The translations under genes and the position numbers were made by a program. A DNA stretch of 64,000 nt from DASXRC01 sp036506495. GTDB lineage: Bacteria; Actinomycetota; Actinomycetes; Mycobacteriales; Micromonosporaceae. The notes below the pieces were generated by a model that did not search any database, was not told the DNA's origin, and was given only the letters and a program-made list of their open reading frames with translations. Of the stretch, positions 27,000 through 35,274 are shown piece after piece. The first letter of the stretch is position 1. Each line of letters opens with the position of its first letter. The DNA lies in NCBI GenBank assembly GCA_036506495.1, contig DASXRQ010000029.1, positions 1-64,000 of the forward strand, read 5' to 3'.

Positions 27000-27025
27000 G
27001 ACGATGGCACCGGGCCCGACGACGG

Positions 27026-27904
27026 TCAGTCGAAATCGCGGAGCATGTCGCCAAGAATCGCCGCGGTCCGGGACGGTGGCTCGGCCTCGACAACGAGCCG
27101 CTCCATCGCGAACGCGTACCGGTCGACGTCCTCCGGCTTGTCGAGGTAGGCGGCGCCGTCGAGTTGCTCGACGTAGACGATGTCCGGCAGGTCCTGGTCG
27201 GCGAAGCGCAGAATGGAGAACGCCCCGCCCGTCGCGGCGTGCCCGCCGGCCTCGAACGGGATGATCTGGAGCCGCACGCTCGGACTCCGGACCGCGTCGA
27301 TCAGCGCGCCGATCTGGGCCCGCATCACCTGCTTGCCACCTATCGGTCGCCGCAGCGCCGCCTCGTCCACCATCGCCCAGAGCAGCGGAGGATTCTCCTG
27401 GGTCAGCAGCTCCTGGCGGTGGATCCGGAGCGCGACGCGGCGCTCGATCTCGTCCGGCGGTGCGCTGCCATGACCGATGCGTACCACCGCCCGGGCGTAG
27501 TCCGGCGTCTGCAACAGGCCCGGAATGAACTGCACCTCGTAGGTCCGGATGAGGCTGGCGCCGGCCTCCAGGCCCAAATAGGACTGGAACCAGGTCGGCG
27601 TGACGTCGTTGTAGACCTGCCACCACGCCGGTGAGTTGGCCTGCTTGGCCATCCCCATCAGCCGGCCCTGGTCCACTCCCTCAACACCGTAGAGCGTGAG
27701 CAGGTCCGCCACGTCGCGCAGCTTGAAGCTGACTCGGCCCAACTCCATCCTGCTGATCTTGGAGTCGGACGAGCGGATCTCGTAGCCGGCCTTCTCCCGC
27801 GTGATGAACTTGGCTTCCCGCAGCCTGCGCAGCTGGGCACCGAGCAACATGCGCACGACGATGGGGCCGCCGCCCGCGCCGCTATCGAACTGACCCGTCG
27901 TCAC
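27026..27904 (-). CDS. XRE-family regulator with DUF5753 domain (WhiJ-like)
   Basis: 292 residues: an N-terminal XRE helix-turn-helix (LLGAQLRRLREAKFITREKA, residues ~20-80) and a C-terminal DUF5753 domain (~95-285; IPGLLQTPDYAR and QIIPFEAGGHAA are typical). Paralogues of this kind, including Streptomyces WhiJ, act with small DUF397 proteins and influence development. The DUF397 gene lies upstream on the same strand, 116 bases away, separated by an AT-richer stretch. Confidence 0.92.
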   Translation of the reverse strand: MTTGQFDSGAGGGPIVVRMLLGAQLRRLREAKFITREKAGYEIRSSDSKISRMELGRVSFKLRDVADLLTLYGVEGVDQGRLMGMAKQANSPAWWQVYNDVTPTWFQSYLGLEAGASLIRTYEVQFIPGLLQTPDYARAVVRIGHGSAPPDEIERRVALRIHRQELLTQENPPLLWAMVDEAALRRPIGGKQVMRAQIGALIDAVRSPSVRLQIIPFEAGGHAATGGAFSILRFADQDLPDIVYVEQLDGAAYLDKPEDVDRYAFAMERLVVEAEPPSRTAAILGDMLRDFD

Positions 27905-28020
27905 GCGCCGCCCTCCGATTCACGCGACCCGACGGTAGCCGCCGACGTACCGTACGTCAGCATGCCAGACGGGCCTTGCGACCTCCAGCGAAGGTCGTCG
28001 AGGCGCGGGCGTTGATCCCC

Positions 28021-28257
28021 TTACCGGATGAGGAAGTCGAGCTCCCCGGCGCGCGCGTCGTCCAGGAAGGCGGCGATCTCGTCCACGGTGTAGATGAGCG
28101 CGGGTCCCATCGGATCGCGGGAGTTGCGCATGGCGACACCGGCCCCGCCGGGCAGCTGAGCCAGCTCCACGCAGTTGCCGCTCGGGCTACTGCGACGGGC
28201 CCTTCGCCACGACAGTCCTCTTAGGTCCGCTGCGGACATGCCGTTGTAGGTGTGCAT
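28021..28257 (-). CDS. DUF397 small protein
   Basis: 78-residue DUF397 protein (LSWRRARRSSPSGNCVELA, then GVAMRNSRDPMGPALIYT and a C-terminal DEIAAFLDDARAGELD). It partners the XRE-DUF5753 regulator and may antagonise it or bind its effector. ATG 28257 (MHTYNGM) is preceded by GGGGGA; an internal ATG at 28239 is also possible. It is transcribed first of the pair. Confidence 0.88.
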   Translation of the reverse strand: MHTYNGMSAADLRGLSWRRARRSSPSGNCVELAQLPGGAGVAMRNSRDPMGPALIYTVDEIAAFLDDARAGELDFLIR

Positions 28258-28406
28258 CCCCTGTCCCCCAAGGCGTTTCGGCGTGCGGTCCCTGGCATCT
28301 GCACGTGCATCCGACCTTGCGCCTGCACGTTCTCTGGCGAGCATATCGCACATAGGCAGATATGCATCCCCTAACTTTTAGCCACGGAGCAAGCCACTGA
28401 GCGTTT
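28258..28406 (-). promoter_or_regulatory. AT-richer promoter region with a 7-bp dyad upstream of DUF397
   Basis: Unlike its surroundings this gap contains runs such as CTAACTTTTAG. It carries an inverted repeat GCATATC (28341-28347) / GATATGC (28359-28365) with an 11-base spacer. On the minus strand TATGCT lies at the dyad and could be a -10 element. A plausible operator for the XRE regulator. Confidence 0.45.
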
Positions 28407-29243
28407 CTAGCGGGCGGCCGGACCTGCGGTCGCGAGAAAGTCGGCCACGAGCCCGGCGACCTCGGCCGGGCGCTCCAGCAGGAACAGGTGTCCACCGCCG
28501 GGCACGACGTGCAGCCGGGCGTCGGGGATGCACCGAGCGAGGATGCGGGCGTTGGCCAACGGCACGATGGGGTCGTCATCGCCGGCAAGCACCAGCGTTG
28601 GCTGCGGCAGCCGGTGCAGCCAGGGCATGCTGGTCCAGCCGGCGACGGCGTACAGCTGGCCGAGGTACCCACGCAATGAGGGGCGTTCGACGAAGCGGGC
28701 GACCGACCCGTGCAGGAGCGCGTCCGGGTCCCGTCGTGCGGTGCCGCCGTAGATGCGCCCGGCGACGCGTCGGTAGTAGTCGGGGTTGACATAGCGGCGG
28801 GTCGTCGCCAGCGTGAGCAACACCCGCGGCGAGCCGGGTACGCCGCCGAGCCCCGGTCCGGTGGCGGCGAGGACGAGTCGGCGCACCAGGCGCGGGGCCT
28901 GGTGGGCGAGTTGCTGCGCGACGACGCCGCCAAGCGACACGCCGAGCACGTCGACCCGCGGGTGGCCGAGCGCCTCCAGCATTCGCTCCACCGTGCCGGC
29001 GACGCCGGGCATCCGGCGCGGCCACGCGTACGCCGTCGATTGTCCGACCCCCGGCGCGTCAAAGCTGATCACCTGTACGCGACGTCTGGTCAGCTCCCGC
29101 TCGAACGGCGCCGCGAGGTCGAGGCTGGCGCCCAGCCCAGTAATCAGCAGCAGCGGCGGCCCCGAGCCGCGTACCGACGTGCGCAGCCGGACACCGTCGA
29201 CCTCGACAAACCGGGTGGTCCCGTCACGCGAACGCCCCCACAC
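28407..29243 (-). CDS. alpha/beta hydrolase, PHA depolymerase-like
   Basis: 278 residues with Ser in GVSLGG (~100), an Asp in AGDDDPIVP (~222), and His in GGGHLFLLE (~250). The overall pattern (PPLLLITGLGASLDLAAPFE) matches intracellular medium-chain polyhydroxyalkanoate depolymerases and related esterases. It is the last gene of the left-facing PHA operon. Its GTG start lies 20 bases inside the end of the dehydrogenase gene behind GGGAGGGA. A depolymerase role rests on both family resemblance and the neighbouring phaC. Confidence 0.82.
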   Translation of the reverse strand: MWGRSRDGTTRFVEVDGVRLRTSVRGSGPPLLLITGLGASLDLAAPFERELTRRRVQVISFDAPGVGQSTAYAWPRRMPGVAGTVERMLEALGHPRVDVLGVSLGGVVAQQLAHQAPRLVRRLVLAATGPGLGGVPGSPRVLLTLATTRRYVNPDYYRRVAGRIYGGTARRDPDALLHGSVARFVERPSLRGYLGQLYAVAGWTSMPWLHRLPQPTLVLAGDDDPIVPLANARILARCIPDARLHVVPGGGHLFLLERPAEVAGLVADFLATAGPAAR

Positions 29244-30408
29244 CCGTGATGTCCCTCCCCACGATGAGCGTCTGGATGGTCTCGGTTCCCTCGTAGGTGT
29301 GGATGGCCTCGATGTCGGCCATGTGCCGCATGACGTGATAGTCGAGCAGGATGCCGTTGCCGCCCAACAGATCGCGCGCCTCCGCGATGACCTGCCGCGC
29401 CTTACGGGTGTTGTTCATCTTGGCGATCGCCGCGATCGTGTCGGTGAGCCGGCCCTCCTCGATGAGCCGGCCGAGCCGCAGGCAGTACAGCTGCATGGAG
29501 CACACCTCGGCGAGCATCTTGACGAGTCGGTCCTGGACGATCTGGAAGCTGACGAGGGGTTTGCCGAACTGCGACCGCTGCCGGCAGTACGCGACCGCGA
29601 TCTCGTACGCCGCGGTCGCGTGACCCAGCGCCGCCCACGCAACGCTGTTGCGGGTGCCGGCCAGCACCCGAGCGGTGTCCTTGAAGGTTCTCGCGCCCGG
29701 CAGCCGGTTCTCCTCGGGTACGCGCAGATCGGTCAGCGCGATCTCGGCCTGCCAGACCGCGCGCAGCGAGCCCTTGCCGTCGATCCGCGTGGCGCGATAC
29801 CCCGCTGTGGACGTTTCGACCAGGAACCCCTTGACCTGGCCGTCGGCGATGTCGCGGGCCCAGACGACGGCGACATCGGCGAGGGTGCCGTTGCCGATCC
29901 ACTTTTTCGCGCCGTTGATGACCCAGTCGTCGCCGTCCCGCCGGGCGGCGGTGTCCAGAGCGACGGAGTCCGAGCCGTGCAGCGGTTCGGTTAGCGCGAA
30001 CGCCCCGAGCTTGTCGAGCCGGGCCATTCCCGGCAGCCATCGCTGCTTCTGCTCGTCGGAGCCGAGCATCGCGATCGACTGCATGGCCAGCCCCGCCTGG
30101 ACGCCGAGGAAGGTGCCGAGGCTGCCGTCGCCACGATTGAGCTCCATGTGTACGAGGCCGGTGGCGATCGGGCTCAGCGGCGGGCAGTCGTATCCGTCGA
30201 TCCCGTCACCGACGAGGCCGAGTTTGCCGAGCCTCTCGACCAGTGGCCACGGAAACTCGGCGCGTTCCCAGTAGCCGTTGATGACGGGCAGCACCTCCTC
30301 GTCGACGAAGTCCCGCGTACGCCGCCAGTAGCCGCGCTCCTCACGGGTCAGTTGGTCGGCGATGCGGAAGTAGTCGGTACCGAGGGACCGTCCGATGACG
30401 TCGTCCAT
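29224..30408 (-). CDS. acyl-CoA dehydrogenase
   Basis: 394-residue flavoprotein of the acyl-CoA dehydrogenase family, closest in pattern to glutaryl-CoA dehydrogenase-like members (GAFALTEPLHGSDS, GAKKWIGNGTLADV, YEGTETIQTLIVGRDITG). It would oxidise an acyl-CoA to enoyl-CoA, passing electrons to ETF. ATG 30408 has a GAGGAG site. Between phaC and the depolymerase-like gene, it may supply monomers to, or remove monomers from, PHA metabolism. Confidence 0.9.
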   Translation of the reverse strand: MDDVIGRSLGTDYFRIADQLTREERGYWRRTRDFVDEEVLPVINGYWERAEFPWPLVERLGKLGLVGDGIDGYDCPPLSPIATGLVHMELNRGDGSLGTFLGVQAGLAMQSIAMLGSDEQKQRWLPGMARLDKLGAFALTEPLHGSDSVALDTAARRDGDDWVINGAKKWIGNGTLADVAVVWARDIADGQVKGFLVETSTAGYRATRIDGKGSLRAVWQAEIALTDLRVPEENRLPGARTFKDTARVLAGTRNSVAWAALGHATAAYEIAVAYCRQRSQFGKPLVSFQIVQDRLVKMLAEVCSMQLYCLRLGRLIEEGRLTDTIAAIAKMNNTRKARQVIAEARDLLGGNGILLDYHVMRHMADIEAIHTYEGTETIQTLIVGRDITGVGAFA

Positions 30409-30418
30409 GGCGTGCTCC

Positions 30419-32110
30419 TCAGCTGTCGAATACGTAGGTGCCGGGCGCGTCCACCAGCGGGCGGTCGACGCCGCCGCCGAGCTGGTCGGGCGCCGCTCGA
30501 TCCGGGCCGCATCGCTCACCCAGCCAGGCCGCCGCGTCCGGCCACCAGCTGTCCTGGCGCGTCCGCGCTCCCCGTAGCCACGTCTGCGGATCGGCCGGGC
30601 TCTCGGGATTGACCTGGTAGCTGGCCTTCGGGTTGCCGGGCGGGTTGACGAGCGCCGCGATGTGGCCGCTCGTGGACAGAATGAATCGATGTTCGCCGCC
30701 GCCCAGCAGCTGCGTGGTCCGGTAGCAGGCGTGCCAGGGCGTGAGGTGGTCGGCGATGCCGGCGACGAGGTAGCAGTCGACGCCGACCGTCGACAGGTCG
30801 ATCGGTACGCCGAGCACCGTCATCGCCTTCCGCGTGGCGAGGTTGTTGTCCATGGCCAGGTCGACGAAGCCGGCATGCAAGGTCGCGGTCATCCGGGTGG
30901 TGTCGGCGTTCCAGGCCAGGATGTCGAACGCAGGTGGCTTGCGGCCGAGCAGGTAGTTGTTGACCCAGTAGTTCCAGATAAGGTCGCCGGGGCGCAGCCA
31001 GGCGAACACCTCGGCCAGTGCCCGCCCGTCGAGGTAGCCGCGCCGGCGGGACATGGCCTTGGCGGCGGCGGCCAGCCGCCGGTCGACCACGGCCCCAGGA
31101 ACACCGGCGTCGGCGAAGTCGAGTACCGTGACACCCAGGCCCAGCGCGGCGAGCCGGGACTGCGCTCCGCTGCTTGCCAGGTGACAGGCCGCGAGGGTCG
31201 CGATGATCCCGCCGGAGCAGAAGCCGAACAATGCCGTGCGGTCCGTGTCGCAGATCCGTTCGACCGCGTCGAGCGCGTCGAGGACGGCGCGCACATAAAC
31301 GTCGAGTCCCCAGCCGGCGTGCCGCGCGTCCGGGTTGCGCCAAGAGATGATGAAAACCTGCTGTCCCTGCTGAACGAGGTACTCCACCAGGCTGCGCCCG
31401 GGCGCGAGGTCCAGCGCGTAGAACTTGTTGATCGTCGGTGGTGCGATGAGGAGTGGCACCTCCCGGACGTGCTCCGTCTGCGGGCGGTACTGGATCAGCT
31501 CCAGCACGTCGGTGCGCAGGACCACCACACCCGGCGTGGCCGCGAGGTCGCGGCCGACCTGGAACGCCGCGCCGTCGACCATCTGCGGGACGCGAGGCGC
31601 CCTGGCCAGGTCGCGCAGCAGGTTGAGGCCGCCGCGCACGAAGTTCAGGCCGCCGGTGTCCACCGCCGCCTTTGCGGAGGCGGGGTTGACCAGCGGCAGG
31701 TTGCTGGGCGACAGCGCCTGGACCAAGTTGTCGACCAGGAGTCGGACCCGCTGCTCGTCGCGCGTACGCAGGCCGGCATCGGCCACGAGCCGCTCGGCGG
31801 CCTGGGCCGCAGCCAGGTAGCCCTGCAGGACGCGGCGGAGTACCGGGCTCTCCGCCCAGGCCGGATCGGCGAACCGGCGGTCGCGCCGGGACGGCGCGAG
31901 CGTGGACGTCCCGGCACCGACCCGGCCGAGCTCCTCGGCCAGGTCGCGGAGCCGCCGTCCGGTGGCCGCCGGCCGCCGGGCGAGCCCGACGGCGAGCTTG
32001 GCAACCGACGCATCCGGGGCGAAGCGGCGAAGCGGACCCAGCGCCGCGTCGACGAGCAGCGCGTCCAGCGGTGCCGCGCGGTCGGCAAGGTCCCGCGGCT
32101 CGGTCAGCAC
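30419..32110 (-). CDS. phaC: polyhydroxyalkanoate synthase
   Basis: 563 residues with the PHA synthase lipase-like box GFCSGG (nucleophile Cys298), a conserved FIISWRNPD, a catalytic-triad Asp region ADHLTPW, and His in TSGHIAALVNPP. Size and motifs are those of class I/II synthases, which polymerise 3-hydroxyacyl-CoA on the granule surface. GTG 32110 is only four bases from the stop of the acyl-CoA ligase, so the two are cotranscribed. No phaA, phaB, phaJ, phaR or phasin gene is visible nearby. Confidence 0.93.
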   Translation of the reverse strand: MLTEPRDLADRAAPLDALLVDAALGPLRRFAPDASVAKLAVGLARRPAATGRRLRDLAEELGRVGAGTSTLAPSRRDRRFADPAWAESPVLRRVLQGYLAAAQAAERLVADAGLRTRDEQRVRLLVDNLVQALSPSNLPLVNPASAKAAVDTGGLNFVRGGLNLLRDLARAPRVPQMVDGAAFQVGRDLAATPGVVVLRTDVLELIQYRPQTEHVREVPLLIAPPTINKFYALDLAPGRSLVEYLVQQGQQVFIISWRNPDARHAGWGLDVYVRAVLDALDAVERICDTDRTALFGFCSGGIIATLAACHLASSGAQSRLAALGLGVTVLDFADAGVPGAVVDRRLAAAAKAMSRRRGYLDGRALAEVFAWLRPGDLIWNYWVNNYLLGRKPPAFDILAWNADTTRMTATLHAGFVDLAMDNNLATRKAMTVLGVPIDLSTVGVDCYLVAGIADHLTPWHACYRTTQLLGGGEHRFILSTSGHIAALVNPPGNPKASYQVNPESPADPQTWLRGARTRQDSWWPDAAAWLGERCGPDRAAPDQLGGGVDRPLVDAPGTYVFDS

Positions 32111-32114
32111 GTCG

Positions 32115-33626
32115 TCACCCGCCGTCCGGGTCGGCCGGCGGGACGATCTCCCGCTTGAGAATCTTGCCGGTGGGCCCCTTTGGCAGAGCGTCGACGAACC
32201 ACATCCGACGGGGGTATTTGTACGCCGCGACCTGGTCCTTGACGTGATCGCGCAGCTCGTCCACGGTGACGGTGGCACCGCGTTTGAGCGCGACCGCCGC
32301 GGCGACCTCCTCCCCCAGCTCAGGATGGGGCACGCCGATGACGGCGGCCTCGGCCACCGCCGGATGCTCGTACAGCACCTCCTCGACCTCGCGCGGGTAG
32401 ACGTTGTAGCCACCGCGAATGATCAGATCCTTCTTGCGGTCGACGATCGCGAAATAGCCGTCCTCGTCGACCCGTCCCACGTCGCCGGTGCGGAACCAGC
32501 CGTCCGGGATCGCGGTGGCCGTCTCCTCCGGCCGCCGCCAGTAGCTCTTCATCAGGTTGTGACCGCGGATCACGATCTCACCGATCTCGCCCTGCGGAAC
32601 CTCCTGTCCGTGCTCGTCGACGACGCGCATCTGCACGCCGCGGATCGGCGTACCGATGGAGCCGGGTTTGCGCTCGCGGTCCGGATGGTTGAACGACGCG
32701 ACCGGTGAGGTCTCCGACAGCCCGTAGCCCTCCAGCACCTTGCATCCGAACGCCTGCTCGAAGCCTCTGAGGACCTCGACCGGCATCGCCGCGCCGCCGG
32801 ACACGCAGACCCGCAGCGCGGACATGTCGTACGCCGCGCGGTCCGGCTGGCCGAGCAGCGCGCCGTACATCGTCGGCACACCCGCGAACACGGTGGCCCG
32901 GTGTTCGGCGAGGAGCCGCAGCGCCTGTCCCGGCTCGAACCGTGGCAACAGGCTCAGCGACGCCCCCGACGCCACCGCGGCGTTGAGCGTGCAGGTCTGC
33001 CCGAACGAATGGAACAGCGGAAGCCCGCCGAAGATGACGTCGTCGGGAGTCAGCGTGAGCAGGTCGGTGCGCAGCACGTCGACGTTGCGCACGAGGTTGG
33101 CGTGCGTCAGCTCGGCACCCTTGGGCCGGCCGGTGGTGCCGGACGTGTAGAGGATCACCGCGGTGTCCTCCCAGTCGCGGCCGGCGACCGCTCGCACCGG
33201 GTCCGCCGAGGCCACGAGGTCGGCGAACGCCGTCGGATCGACCTCGATCACGTCCGCGTCTGCCGCCTGTGCGCCCTTGCCCGCCTCGTCCGCGATTGCG
33301 TGCCAGGCGAAAATGAGGCGCGCACCGGAGTCGTCGAGGTAGTACGCTACCTCACGGGCCTTGAGCAGTGGGTTCATCGGCACGACAACGCCGCCGGCCC
33401 GCAGCACGCCGTAGTAGGCGACCGCGAACGCGGGCACGTTGGGCAACATGATCGCTACGCGGTCACCGGGCCGCACGCCGCGGTCCCGCACCAGGCCGGC
33501 GATCCGGGCGCTGGCGTCGTCGAGCTCGTTGAAGGTCATGGCCGCCGCGCCAAGACGTATCGCCGTCCGATCGGCATGCAGGCGGGCGGTCCGGGTCAGG
33601 TTCAATGCGAGATTCACCGCGATCAT
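32115..33626 (-). CDS. long-chain fatty-acid-CoA ligase
   Basis: 503-residue AMP-forming acyl-CoA synthetase with ILYTSGTTGRPKGAELTH, GYGLSETSP, TGDVGRVDEDGYF and the terminal catalytic Lys in PKGPTGKILKREI. It would activate fatty acids to feed the downstream dehydrogenase and PHA synthase. First gene of the operon. ATG 33626 (MIAVNLALNL) is preferred; a GTG eight codons upstream is possible. It diverges from a PucR-like regulator 178 bases away. Confidence 0.92.
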   Translation of the reverse strand: MIAVNLALNLTRTARLHADRTAIRLGAAAMTFNELDDASARIAGLVRDRGVRPGDRVAIMLPNVPAFAVAYYGVLRAGGVVVPMNPLLKAREVAYYLDDSGARLIFAWHAIADEAGKGAQAADADVIEVDPTAFADLVASADPVRAVAGRDWEDTAVILYTSGTTGRPKGAELTHANLVRNVDVLRTDLLTLTPDDVIFGGLPLFHSFGQTCTLNAAVASGASLSLLPRFEPGQALRLLAEHRATVFAGVPTMYGALLGQPDRAAYDMSALRVCVSGGAAMPVEVLRGFEQAFGCKVLEGYGLSETSPVASFNHPDRERKPGSIGTPIRGVQMRVVDEHGQEVPQGEIGEIVIRGHNLMKSYWRRPEETATAIPDGWFRTGDVGRVDEDGYFAIVDRKKDLIIRGGYNVYPREVEEVLYEHPAVAEAAVIGVPHPELGEEVAAAVALKRGATVTVDELRDHVKDQVAAYKYPRRMWFVDALPKGPTGKILKREIVPPADPDGG

Positions 33627-33804
33627 CCCATCGTTCGACGACGCGGCCACCGCCGACGCGGAGGCCGTCAGGCATCGTTGCCGGCGTACTCATCGTCGGC
33701 GACCGGGCGGCCGGCCGTCGATGTCCGCCTGCACCGCGTTGTCGCCGACGTCGTTGTGCACGCGCACAGTCGTCCCGGTGAGCTCGGCGCCTATGCTGCG
33801 CACT

Positions 33805-35013
33805 ATGAATGGCCGGCGCGCCTCCGACGACCCGAGCGTGCGGGCGCTCAGCCGCGACCTGCTGACCAAGCTCGACGACCTGGCCGCTCAGCTCGCCGAC
33901 CGCATCCGGGCGGCCGAGGTCCTCTACCGCGATGAGCGGGTCGTGCCGGCCGGCGACCTATCGCGGTCGTGCCGGCACAATCTCGAGCACATCCTGACCC
34001 AGCTCGCCGGCGACGCCCGGTCGAACGTGGCGCCCGCCCGGGCCACCGGCCGCCGCCGGGCCGAGCAGGGGATCCCACTGCCCGCGATTCTGCACGCCTA
34101 CCGCGTCGGCGGCCGGTTCGTCTGGGAGACCCTGCTCGCCCACGCCGGCAGCAGCGATGCCACCCGGGACGCACTGCTGCGGACGGCGGCGGACATCTGG
34201 ACCATCATCGACGACTACTCCGAGGCGCTCATCGAGGAGTACCGGGACGCCGTCGCTGATCAGGCCCACCGCGACGCTCAGGTCCGCACCGCCGCGCTCG
34301 GCGGTCTGCTGGACGGCAAGTTCCGCGACGAGTCCCGGCTATGGGAATCGGCGGCGATGCTTCAGCTGCCCCACCACGGCACATTCGTCGTTGTCGCCGC
34401 GGAGACCCACGACCCCGGGCGCGAAGCGATTCCGCGTGTCGAGGAGGCACTGCGCCGACAGAACGCCGTCTCGGCTTGGCAACTCGGCGCCGAGCACCAC
34501 GTCGGCGTCGTGACGATCCGCCCACCGCTCACCGTCGACAGGCTGTGTCAACGGCTCGCCGCACTGGCCACCGGCCGGGTTGGCGTCAGCGAGCCGTACG
34601 CGAGCCTCGACCAGACGCCCGCGGCGCTACGCCAGGCGCGGATCGCCTGCGCCGCGGCGACCCCGCGAAGCCGCGACCTCATCCGGTACGAGGAGCACCC
34701 CGTAGGCGTACTCCTGGCTGCCGCTCCCGAGCTCGGCGGCGTTGTCGCCGAGGCCGTGCTGGGACCGGTGCTCGCTCTGCCCGCACCCGACCGCGACCTC
34801 CTGATGGACACCCTGCGCGCGTGGTTCGCCGAGGAAGGGTCCGCGACCGCGGCCGCCGCGCGCCTGCACGTCCACCGCAACACCGTCCACTATAGACTTC
34901 GGAGGGTGGAGGCGCTCACCGGCCGCAGCCTGACCCGGCCGACGGCCGTCGGCGAACTGCACCTTGCCCTCGAGAGCACGCGAATTCTCGACATTGGTTC
35001 GACCGGCCGCTGA
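33805..35013 (+). CDS. PucR/CdaR-like helix-turn-helix regulator
   Basis: 402 residues. The N-terminal alpha-helical region (RsbRD_N-like; AGDLSRSCRHNLEHILTQL) and a diverged middle domain are followed by a PucR C-terminal helix-turn-helix (SATAAAARLHVHRNTVHYRL, residues ~350-385). It lacks the PucR N-terminal ligand domain of the regulator at 4875-6551. Divergent to the fatty-acid ligase and PHA operon, so it probably controls that operon. Effector unknown. Confidence 0.88.
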   Translation: MNGRRASDDPSVRALSRDLLTKLDDLAAQLADRIRAAEVLYRDERVVPAGDLSRSCRHNLEHILTQLAGDARSNVAPARATGRRRAEQGIPLPAILHAYRVGGRFVWETLLAHAGSSDATRDALLRTAADIWTIIDDYSEALIEEYRDAVADQAHRDAQVRTAALGGLLDGKFRDESRLWESAAMLQLPHHGTFVVVAAETHDPGREAIPRVEEALRRQNAVSAWQLGAEHHVGVVTIRPPLTVDRLCQRLAALATGRVGVSEPYASLDQTPAALRQARIACAAATPRSRDLIRYEEHPVGVLLAAAPELGGVVAEAVLGPVLALPAPDRDLLMDTLRAWFAEEGSATAAAARLHVHRNTVHYRLRRVEALTGRSLTRPTAVGELHLALESTRILDIGSTGR

Positions 35014-35274
35014 GGCCCATGGCCGTCCGCGGCGCATGATGCGCGCGACATCCACGTCCGTCGGGACGTCATCCAGACCCGGCTAGACGTGCAACAGGCA
35101 CGACGGAATGAGCCTCGGTGCCGATCTCAGCGCCCAGGGCAGGCTCGCGTGGTCGTTCTCGTCGGCCGCGACTGGGGTGGCGCCCAGCTGGTGGTGTCGG
35201 AAGGGCGCGATGCGTGAGTTCCTCCGCGGACAGGCGTAGCATCGCCGGCAGTCGATGTCGGAAGGGTGCCCAGC

